Assembly: GCF_004138495.1 (NCBI RefSeq) | Contig: NZ_ML142875.1 | Span: 54,427-65,336 of the forward strand | Direction: 5' to 3' | From: Phytoactinopolyspora endophytica | Lineage (GTDB): Bacteria; Actinomycetota; Actinomycetes; Jiangellales; Jiangellaceae | DNA: 10,910 nucleotides | Part shown: positions 6,180-10,910 of the stretch, one piece after another | How the letters are laid out: the number at the start of each line of letters is the position of its first letter | Numbering within the stretch: position 1 is the first letter of the stretch | The notes under the pieces: generated by a model | What the model saw: the letters and a program-made list of their open reading frames with translations, nothing else | Database searches by the model: none | Told to the model about the DNA's origin: nothing | Program-made: the position numbers and the translations under genes

Positions 6180-6776
6180 TCACCGGATGTCGTGACGCCG
6201 GTCTCCTCGGTGCGTCGAGGACGTCCCTCCGCCGCCCTCCGGCTGGTCCCCGTCGTCGACGAGCATCTGGTCGAAGAGGAAACGGTAGTGGACGAACGCC
6301 TCACGTAGCTCCTCGGTCGTAGCATCCGTGCCTTTGCGCCGCAGCGCATTGGCCGCCCGGTAATGGCTGACGGTCTCCGGATGGTCGGCCGAGACCATGT
6401 CGGTGCGCTCGACGAAGTCGTCGACCGGGTAGCCACGCTCGGCCATGACGGAGACGATGAGGTCGTCAGCCTCGGCAACGGCCGAGACAGGTTGGTCGAC
6501 GAAGCTGTTCTGGATCGCTTGCCACTGTGCGGAGTATTGGCGTCGTGCGTCCGGGGAGAGCGGGGTGATCACGGTACGATCCCGGCGATCGGCGATATCG
6601 CGTAGCTCCTTCTCCACGTCATTGCGTTCACGTGTCGACTCGACGGCCCGGTCGTACTCAGGCCCGAAACGCTTCTGGAGTTGAGCGGACCGCCTGCGCA
6701 TCGTCAGCATGTACACGACGGCGGCGACGACCACGATCGCCACGATCAGCACGATGATCCAAACCCACGTATCCAT
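6180..6776 (-). CDS. Single-pass membrane protein of an actinobacterial family
   Basis: A 198-residue protein with one N-terminal membrane helix (residues about 4-24, very rich in Val and Ile) followed by Arg27-Arg29, so the C-terminal domain most likely faces the cytoplasm. The soluble part has family landmarks RFGPEYDRAVE (about 36-46), a charged helix ERNDVEKELRDIADRRDR, then LSPDARRQYSAQWQAIQNSF, a VMAERGYPVDDF segment, SADHPETVSHYRAAN, and the C-terminal ELREAFVHYRFLFDQML. I recognise this as a conserved actinomycete family, often called secreted or membrane protein, with no assigned function. ATG 6776 is preceded by GGGAGG. A well-matched SigB-type promoter upstream suggests a role in general or osmotic stress. 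The C-terminal tail (GGGG, then TSSTHRGDRRHD) is low complexity. Confidence 0.85.
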   Translation of the reverse strand: MDTWVWIIVLIVAIVVVAAVVYMLTMRRRSAQLQKRFGPEYDRAVESTRERNDVEKELRDIADRRDRTVITPLSPDARRQYSAQWQAIQNSFVDQPVSAVAEADDLIVSVMAERGYPVDDFVERTDMVSADHPETVSHYRAANALRRKGTDATTEELREAFVHYRFLFDQMLVDDGDQPEGGGGTSSTHRGDRRHDIR

Positions 6777-6824
6777 TGCGAGCCTCCCTGCTCATGCCGC
6801 TTGCGCGGCGGAACGAGAAGGCGC

Positions 6825-6849
6825 ATACCCGTTCGAACCAGGACGAAAC
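6825..6849 (-). promoter_or_regulatory. SigB-type promoter of the membrane-protein gene
   Basis: On the minus strand GTTT (6849-6846) is followed after exactly 15 bases by GGGTAT (6830-6825). This matches the general-stress sigma factor pattern (SigB/SigF type, GTTT-N13-17-GGGTA). Transcription would start near 6818, leaving a ~40-base leader with GGGAGG just before ATG 6776. Confidence 0.55.
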
Positions 6850-7126
6850 AGAATGGGCGGCCCTCGGGCGTCGCGCCGGCCTCGGTGGCAACTCGAGGTT
6901 GCCCTGGCCCTTGACTTCGGCCCGCGGAGGCGATACTCAGGATATGAGTCACAGTGGCATAAGGCCGGATCCCGCGAGCGTAGCAGCCGACGCTGGCCGG
7001 TCATCCGTATGAGAGCCCGCCACTACCGTAAGGGTGTAGCGCGATGATCCATATGCCGGACTTGCGGCGGAAGCACCGCCGACCCGCTGAACTTGGACGG
7101 ATATTGGCCCGCGCTCGTCGCCGCGT
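6850..7126. other. Gene-poor stretch upstream of the GAF remnant
   Basis: No gene is supported here. Reading frames are short on both strands and none carries a recognisable domain with a ribosome binding site. On the minus strand, sequence just past the GAF remnant reads QYPSKF...QVRHM in another frame (about 7098-7030), which may be more of the decayed GAF domain. The stretch also has a promoter-like TTGACT (6911-6916) with GATACT (6932-6937), but the 15-bp spacing is short and no gene follows. Confidence 0.4.
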
Positions 7127-7339
7127 TCACGGACGCTGGTTCCACGTCGACGGCAGGCACAGCGACGAAGCGTCCCACGGGACGAGCTGACCTCGGAGTT
7201 CTCTCCAGACCGCCTCGATGCACGGCCCCTCGTCGAGGTCTGCCTGTAGCCGGTTCGCCTCGGCGACGCCGGGATGCGTGGCCGGCGCGGTCTCGACACC
7301 GCCGTGTTGTGCTTCCCGGTGTTTACAGTTGTCATACAC
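7127..7339 (-). pseudogene. Remnant of a GAF-domain protein (GAF-ANTAR type)
   Basis: The minus-strand frame encodes GGVETAPATHPGVAEANRLQ followed by ADLDEGPCIEAVW. This resembles the middle of actinobacterial GAF domains found in GAF-ANTAR regulators (pattern G-x-V-x-T-x-AAT-x-P...AD-x-LQ-x-ELGEGPC-x-DA). The match stops after about 35 residues and the frame ends at 7127. In a shifted frame, GRFVAVPAVDVEP...QYPSKF...QVRHM loosely resembles the next GAF segment, which suggests a frameshift. The N-terminal part is missing, replaced by the divergent toxin-like gene, and no ANTAR domain follows. No ribosome binding site supports expression. By inference this is a dead fragment cut by an old rearrangement that placed the 7347-9009 genes here. 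Confidence 0.5.
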
Positions 7340-7340
7340 T
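7335..7340 (+). promoter_or_regulatory. Probable -10 element of a leaderless transcript
   Basis: TACACT fits the actinobacterial TANNNT -10 box. It ends six bases before GTG 7347, so transcription would start at or next to the start codon. No ribosome binding site is present, which agrees with a leaderless mRNA. No good -35 was found. CAGT (7326-7329) and ACTG (7338-7341) form a short inverted repeat over the box, a possible operator for the ribbon-helix-helix protein encoded downstream. Confidence 0.45.
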
Positions 7341-7346
7341 GGTGGT

Positions 7347-7631
7347 GTGGCTGAGGACGTCTATACGCTCACCGACCGGACGTACGACGTCTTGGCCAGG
7401 GCCGGAATAGCACCTGGAGCAGCCTTGGACGTTCTGTACGGCGCACCCACGGTGCGTCGGCATATCGGTTCATCGCTGCAGATAGCCGGTCAGGACCGCA
7501 GCGGCGGCTGGCTCGCGGTGGCATTGGTGGAAGACGAGTTCGACGACGAGTACACCGTGACAGGCGCCCGTTACCTCGATGACGACGAGATCGACAGCAT
7601 CACTCGGATCATCAGGAAGGAAGAGCGATGA
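7347..7631 (+). CDS. Putative toxin of a type II toxin-antitoxin-like pair
   Basis: A 94-residue protein starting at GTG 7347, chosen because the promoter-like box lies directly upstream and the conserved-looking sequence begins here (VAEDVYTLTDRTYDVL). The order of elements, a helix with GAALDVLYG, a strand VRRHIGSSLQIAG, a strand GGWLAVALVED, then EYTVTGARYLDDDEID, resembles small BrnT/RelE-like RNase folds (R-x-x-x-G...L-x-V...IxxAR...E). Identity is too low for a firm family call. The stop overlaps the next gene's ATG as ATGA, and that gene encodes a ribbon-helix-helix protein, the usual antitoxin partner. Toxin-first order is typical of BrnT-BrnA. A non-toxic regulatory partner is an alternative. 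Confidence 0.6.
   Translation: MAEDVYTLTDRTYDVLARAGIAPGAALDVLYGAPTVRRHIGSSLQIAGQDRSGGWLAVALVEDEFDDEYTVTGARYLDDDEIDSITRIIRKEER
7614..7623 (+). promoter_or_regulatory. Ribosome binding site of the ribbon-helix-helix gene
   Basis: AGGAAGGAAG lies four bases before ATG 7628, within the last codons of the toxin-like gene. It would allow the antitoxin-like protein to be translated strongly on its own. Confidence 0.6.
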
Positions 7632-7909
7632 CCACGTTCGACAAGGCCAATGCAGCGTTGGAGGATCGCAACTGGTCCGCGGCCAAGGTGGACACCCAGC
7701 CGCGCAAAGCCACGGTCGTTCATTCTGTTCGCATGTCGCGTGACCTTACTGAGCGGCTATTGACTGAGGCGGAGCGGCGTGGGATCACGCCCAGCGAAGT
7801 CATTCGCGATCTGGTGGATGCGGGCCTCACTACCGCCGAGCGGTCGACCACGGTACGGCTGGCCGATGTGCACAGAGCAATCGATTCGCTCACCCAGAAG
7901 ACCGCTTGA
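7628..7909 (+). CDS. Ribbon-helix-helix (CopG-like) antitoxin
   Basis: A 93-residue protein. Residues about 30-63 form a ribbon-helix-helix DNA-binding unit: strand TVVHSVRMS, helix RDLTERLLTEAERRG, turn ITPSEVIRDLVDAGL. Ahead of it lies an N-terminal segment of ~29 residues; behind it a C-terminal helix (LADVHRAIDSLTQK). In such pairs the flexible flanking part usually binds and blocks the toxin, while the ribbon-helix-helix dimer represses the shared promoter. It overlaps the upstream toxin-like gene by 4 bp (ATGA) and the downstream arsenite exporter by 4 bp (TTGA), so all three are probably one transcript. It is a credible autoregulator of the unit. The family of the DNA-binding part is clear; the antitoxin role is inferred from context. 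Confidence 0.72.
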   Translation: MTTFDKANAALEDRNWSAAKVDTQPRKATVVHSVRMSRDLTERLLTEAERRGITPSEVIRDLVDAGLTTAERSTTVRLADVHRAIDSLTQKTA

Positions 7910-9009
7910 TCCAGCTCCGCGACACGACGACCGACTCGCAGAGCGCCGGAGTCATCGGCAAGCTCTCGCTCCTGGACCGATTCCTCGCGGTGTGGATCCT
8001 GGCCGCCATGGCCCTCGGCCTCGGGCTGGGCAGGCTGGTCCCGGCTCTGGGCGACGCCCTGGCGGCCGTGGAGATCGGCGGCATCTCCGTGCCGATCGCG
8101 CTCGGCCTGCTCATCATGATGTATCCGGTGCTGGCGAAGGTCCGCTACGACAAGCTGGACACCGTCACCCGCGACCGGAAGCTGGTCATCACCTCGCTGG
8201 CCGTCAACTGGCTGGCGGGACCGGCCGTGATGTTCGCACTCGCGTGGATCTTCCTGCCGGACCTGCCGGAGTACCGTACCGGGCTGATCATCGTCGGCCT
8301 CGCCCGATGTATCGCCATGGTGATCATCTGGAATGATCTGGCCTGCGGCGACCGGGAGGCCGCGGCCGTGCTCGTCGCCCTGAACTCGATCTTCCAGGTG
8401 ATCGCATTCGGCCTGCTGGCCTGGTTCTATCTCGACCTGCTGCCCGGCTGGCTGGATCTGGGTGAAGGGGAGCAGCTCGGCGTTCCGTTGTGGAAGATCG
8501 CCGTGAACGTCGTCGTGTTCCTGGGGATCCCGCTGCTGGCCGGCTACCTCACCCGTCGCATCGGCGAACAGAGGCTGGGAAGGCAGCGGTACGAGTCGCG
8601 GCTGCTGCCGAAGATCGGGCCGTGGGCGCTGTACGGCTTGCTGTTCACCATCGTGCTGCTGTTCGCTCTGCAGGGCGAGAAGATCACCGACCAGCCGCTC
8701 GACGTCGCACGCATCGCCGTACCGCTGCTGGCGTACTTCATTCTGATGTGGTTCGGCACGTTCGCTCTGGGCAAGGCGATCGGCCTCGCATACGAGCGCA
8801 CCGCCACGCTGGCGTTCACTGCCGCGGGCAACAACTTCGAGCTGGCCATCGCGGTGGCGATCGGTGCCTTCGGCGTGACCTCAGGGCAGGCGCTGTCCGG
8901 CGTCGTCGGTCCGCTCATCGAGGTCCCGGTCCTTATCGCCCTGGTGTATGTCTCGCTGGCCTGGCGACGCGGATTCAGCCGAGACACCGGCACCGTGCTG
9001 AAGGTCTAG
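7906..9009 (+). CDS. acr3: Acr3-family arsenite efflux permease
   Basis: A 367-residue inner-membrane exporter of arsenite (sometimes antimonite), driven by the proton gradient, with about ten membrane helices and normal family length. Diagnostic blocks are LGLLIMMYPVLAKVRYDKL, GLIIVGLARCIAMVIIWNDL with the essential helix-4 Cys (Cys135), REAAAVLVALNSIFQV, GPWALYGLLFTIVLLFALQG, and AAGNNFELAIAVAIG with the helix-9 Glu (Glu312). The start is TTG 7906, overlapping the stop of the antitoxin-like gene as TTGA. No ATG or GTG occurs before the first helix (the next GTG, at 7990, lies inside it), and the resulting ~20-residue N-terminal tail is usual for this group. A ribosome binding site is poor, so expression likely depends on translational coupling. 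No ArsR, ArsC or ArsM gene is within the window, which is unusual for an arsenite exporter. Confidence 0.95.
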   Translation: MIQLRDTTTDSQSAGVIGKLSLLDRFLAVWILAAMALGLGLGRLVPALGDALAAVEIGGISVPIALGLLIMMYPVLAKVRYDKLDTVTRDRKLVITSLAVNWLAGPAVMFALAWIFLPDLPEYRTGLIIVGLARCIAMVIIWNDLACGDREAAAVLVALNSIFQVIAFGLLAWFYLDLLPGWLDLGEGEQLGVPLWKIAVNVVVFLGIPLLAGYLTRRIGEQRLGRQRYESRLLPKIGPWALYGLLFTIVLLFALQGEKITDQPLDVARIAVPLLAYFILMWFGTFALGKAIGLAYERTATLAFTAAGNNFELAIAVAIGAFGVTSGQALSGVVGPLIEVPVLIALVYVSLAWRRGFSRDTGTVLKV

Positions 9010-9026
9010 CGGTGGCGCAGGACCTA

Positions 9027-9053
9027 TGTGTTCAGCCGAAGATGCTGAACACA
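9027..9053. terminator. Perfect 10-bp inverted repeat between convergent genes
   Basis: TGTGTTCAGC (9027-9036) and GCTGAACACA (9044-9053) pair perfectly around CGAAGAT. The repeat lies 18 bp past the acr3 stop and includes the stop codon (9034-9032) and last codons (GVFSIFG) of the leftward secreted-protein gene. It could terminate both transcripts. There is no T-run on either side. Confidence 0.55.
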
Positions 9054-10096
9054 CCGATGTCGTCGGCGTAGCGGCCCTGTTCGGCGACCGTCTCGTTGAG
9101 CGACGCCTCGACGCCGACCCAGCCGTGGAAGCCACCGTTGTCATCGATGATCTGCATCATCGGCTTGACGTGGGAGTTTCCCGTGTAGCAGTACTCATTG
9201 CGGCCGTCGGCGTTGGCCAGGCGCCAGCTCCACATGGTGTCCCGGCGGTGTCCGATGGGGCTGCGGGCGGGGGAGACGTAGTAGTCGGTCCCGGCCGTGC
9301 CGCCGGACGTCCGTGCGCCGAGGCAACTGGCGCCGCTGCAGACCGACCAATCCTGGACCCAGAACGGTGAGCCGTCGCCGCTGTCGATGAACGGGTCCGA
9401 GTTGCTGCTCGTGGTCTTCCACAGCCGGTACGAGTGCTCGAACTGGGTGTGGTCCGCGGCGGCCATCGTCTGCATGGATGCCCGGTCGTTCCAGGCCGCG
9501 TTGCTGCCGTATCCGTACCCGTGGGTGGCGGTGAAGTTCGCATCCGCGAAGGCGAGCGTCGCCAGTGCGCCGTTGGCCGCCGACTCGATAACCCAGTCTT
9601 CCCACAGGCCGTTGCTCCAGGTGACGCGCAGCCGGTCGCCGTCGACCGTGTAGGTACCGTTGAGCGTCGACGACGCTGCTGTGGATTGATAACCGCCGGC
9701 AGTCTGGACCTCGCACGTCCGCGTCGGGCAGTCCCGGGCGACGAAGCCGGTGCCGACGCGGTTGACGCGTATTCGCTGGCTCCAATGCCAGTGCTGCTCG
9801 GTCACGGTGCCGTCGGAATGGAACTCGTACTGGCCGAGGCGGACCCAGTTCTCGGTCGAGGAGGCACGCAACCCGCCGATAGAGACGACGAACCTCTGCT
9901 TGCCGAGCGGAAGCTCGGCCGCCTGCGCCGACGGAGCGGAATCGGGAGTGGCCTGGGCGGTCAGGACGGAGGTGCCGAGCATGACGGCGGCGAGAGCGCC
10001 GATACCCAGCGCGGTGATAAACGAGTGGCGTGCGTGGGTGACAGACGTGCCGAACGGTCGGAGGAGGCGGCGGAGGAGCCGAGAGATCGCGGTCAC
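9032..10096 (-). CDS. Secreted protein of unrecognised family
   Basis: A 354-residue protein. GTG 10096 is preferred over TTG 10108 because GGGGGT lies six bases before it. An Arg-rich N-terminus (RLLRRLLRPF) is followed by a hydrophobic stretch, ITALGIGALAAVMLGTSVL, and Ala-rich sites (AQA, AQAAE) near residues 50-62: a Sec signal peptide with a long n-region. The mature part is rich in Trp, Tyr, Gly, Ser and Thr and looks all-beta: VRLGQYEFHSDGTVTEQHWH, TLNGTYTVDGDRLRVTWSNG, WEDWVIE, then HGYGYGSNAAWNDRASMQ and DDNGGFHGWVG. Cys pairs in CPTRTC and CSGASC, plus YCYTG, may form disulfides outside the cell. I recognise a lipocalin-like reading of the first half (strand-turn-strand with SDGTV) but no catalytic motif. 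Similar extracellular proteins exist in actinomycetes without known function. Confidence 0.78.
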   Translation of the reverse strand: MTAISRLLRRLLRPFGTSVTHARHSFITALGIGALAAVMLGTSVLTAQATPDSAPSAQAAELPLGKQRFVVSIGGLRASSTENWVRLGQYEFHSDGTVTEQHWHWSQRIRVNRVGTGFVARDCPTRTCEVQTAGGYQSTAASSTLNGTYTVDGDRLRVTWSNGLWEDWVIESAANGALATLAFADANFTATHGYGYGSNAAWNDRASMQTMAAADHTQFEHSYRLWKTTSSNSDPFIDSGDGSPFWVQDWSVCSGASCLGARTSGGTAGTDYYVSPARSPIGHRRDTMWSWRLANADGRNEYCYTGNSHVKPMMQIIDDNGGFHGWVGVEASLNETVAEQGRYADDIGVFSIFG

Positions 10097-10108
10097 AGAG
10101 ACCCCCAA

Positions 10109-10206
10109 GGTTTCGACGAGACCACATATGGGATTTGTGAATGTCCAAATCTAACGGACAGCCGTGATCTTGGATAGTGCTCAGATGGAATGGTGCGCAA
10201 ACCCGA
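10109..10206 (-). promoter_or_regulatory. Upstream region of the secreted-protein gene with an AT-rich inverted repeat
   Basis: An AT-rich patch stands out in this gap. GATTTG (10132-10137) and CAAATC (10146-10151) form a 6-bp inverted repeat with an 8-base spacer, and TGTCC (10142-10146) pairs with GGACA (10156-10160) in an overlapping repeat. The patch lies 36-64 bases before GTG 10096 and could be a promoter or operator for the secreted protein. A clear -35/-10 pair was not found. Confidence 0.35.
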
Positions 10207-10226
10207 CGTGACACTCGCGTGTCACG
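10207..10226. terminator. 8-bp hairpin downstream of the ferritin-like gene
   Basis: CGTGACAC (10207-10214) and GTGTCACG (10219-10226) pair perfectly around TCGC, 20 bp past the stop of the leftward ferritin-like gene. On the minus strand it is followed by TCGGGTTTG, not a true T-run. It may be a terminator. A third copy of GTGACAC at 10240-10246 makes a protein-binding site an alternative. Confidence 0.45.
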
Positions 10227-10246
10227 CACGTGTGGCCAGGTGACAC

Positions 10247-10910
10247 CTAGGCGGCGATACCACGGGTGCGCATGGCATCCTCGACGATGGTCAGGCCGTC
10301 GAGTCCGGGCATGCGGGCGATGTGGGTATCGATCTTGCGGATCTCCTCCAGGCCGTCCGACCCACTGAAGAGGTGGCTCATGACGTGCACCACCTCGTCC
10401 TCGGGCAGCACTCCGGATCCGACCGGTGCCCACGCCTTGCGCAGCGCGAACCGGGCGAGCACACGGGCCTTCTTGCTGCTCTCCAAGCGCTTGCGGGCCT
10501 GGGTCGCGTAGAACGCGACGTGCCGGGTCTCCTGCTTGGCGATCCGGCGCAGAAGCTCGGCCAGGGCCGGATGACCCTCGAGCTCAGCGAGGCGGGTGTA
10601 CGCCGCCGTCGCCGACCACTCGTTGACCGCGCCCCAGATCATGTGTACGGCGATGAAGTCGGTACCGATGATGTTGCCCAGCAAGGACTGCTTGACCGGA
10701 TCGAGGCGGTCCTTCCAGCCGACCTTCAGGCGCCTCGCCTTCAGCTCGTCGAAGTCGACGGTGATGTTGTGCATCGCCAGCACGTGCGCGAGCGCCTCAC
10801 CGTGCCAGAACTCCTCTCGGTTCCACATCGTCATGAAGGCCGCCACGTCGCTCTCTTTGTGCGACGGCGTGACGAGTAGGTCCCGGAGGTAACAGACAGT
10901 GTGGTACTCG
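10247..10910 (-). CDS. Ferritin-like di-iron protein (acyl-ACP desaturase-like), 5' end cut by window
   Basis: The minus-strand frame is open to the window edge (EYHTVCYLRDLLVTPSH..., about 220 residues visible), so the true start lies beyond 10910 and the GTG at 10846 is internal. All-helical sequence with two iron-ligand motifs, EEFWHGEAL and KQETRHVAFY, resembles the paired EExxH / [DE]ExRH motifs of ferritin-like di-iron enzymes, especially acyl-ACP desaturases (EENRHG and DExRHE). Other landmarks are FIAVHMIWGAVNEWSATAAY and KAWAPVGSGVLPEDEV. The family is common in actinomycetes and mostly annotated as ferritin-like or acyl-ACP-desaturase-like without biochemical proof. A redox role on a lipid or other substrate is inferred. 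The C-terminus ends in VEDAMRTRGIAA. Confidence 0.75.
   Translation of the reverse strand, partial: EYHTVCYLRDLLVTPSHKESDVAAFMTMWNREEFWHGEALAHVLAMHNITVDFDELKARRLKVGWKDRLDPVKQSLLGNIIGTDFIAVHMIWGAVNEWSATAAYTRLAELEGHPALAELLRRIAKQETRHVAFYATQARKRLESSKKARVLARFALRKAWAPVGSGVLPEDEVVHVMSHLFSGSDGLEEIRKIDTHIARMPGLDGLTIVEDAMRTRGIAA

Noticed and set aside
6911..7012. Rightward promoter (TTGACT, GATACT) driving a 22-codon peptide from ATG 6944
   Set aside because: Spacing is 15 bp, the peptide resembles nothing, and there is no good ribosome binding site.
7010..7048. Short frame MRARHYRKGVAR resembling the first residues of actinobacterial CorA transporters
   Set aside because: Twelve residues are too few, and no frame continues the similarity; possibly chance.
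6777..7346. tRNA or other RNA gene in the gene-poor stretch
   Set aside because: No T-loop/anticodon pattern or strong conserved fold could be found by eye on either strand.
10097..10108. TTG 10108 as start of the secreted protein
   Set aside because: The GGGGGT ribosome binding site lies between TTG 10108 and GTG 10096 and is placed for the latter.
9195..10433. 412-codon frame over the secreted-protein gene and part of the ferritin-like gene
   Set aside because: It is on the same strand but out of frame with both real genes, and its Arg/Pro/His-rich product has no domain.
1..10910. CRISPR array, insertion sequence or attachment site
   Set aside because: No regularly spaced repeats, transposase sequence or terminal inverted repeats were seen; the mini-circle label of the DUF664 protein does not by itself mean a mobile element.

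Overview
The window is high-GC DNA with frequent GTG and TTG starts, 4-bp stop/start overlaps, and protein families typical of actinomycetes: a LacI/ROK sugar pair, a DUF664-type DinB protein, a small Rho_N-like basic protein, an Acr3 of actinobacterial type and SigB-like promoters. I cannot name a genus. Both ends cut through genes.

Layout. 1-1780 (+): the 3' part of a ROK-family sugar kinase, overlapped by a LacI-family regulator; this is probably the end of a carbohydrate-utilisation operon. 1957-2466 (+): a DinB/DUF664 protein with a strong ribosome binding site. 2537-4886 (+): a promoter-like box, a structured leader whose last hairpin buries the ribosome binding site, then a DUF1611 protein (DgcN-like) overlapped by a PLP amino-acid racemase; the pair suggests D-amino-acid metabolism. 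4960-5286 (-): a small basic Rho_N-like protein. 5425-6138 (+): a spermidine-synthase-like protein. 6180-6776 (-): a one-TM membrane protein with a SigB-type promoter that matches well. 6777-7346: a gene-poor stretch holding the decayed, antisense remnant of a GAF domain. 7347-9009 (+): three genes with 4-bp overlaps, namely a probable leaderless toxin-like gene, a ribbon-helix-helix antitoxin-like gene, and an Acr3 arsenite exporter starting at TTG. 9032-10096 (-): a secreted protein of unrecognised family. 10247-10910 (-): the C-terminal part of a ferritin-like di-iron protein, followed by a GTGACAC repeat cluster.

Most genes look like ordinary actinomycete chromosome. The parts most worth a second look are the structured leader before the DUF1611 gene, the coupling of a toxin-antitoxin-like pair to an arsenite exporter that lacks nearby ars partners, and the SigB-type promoters. 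No RNA genes, CRISPR arrays or insertion sequences were seen.
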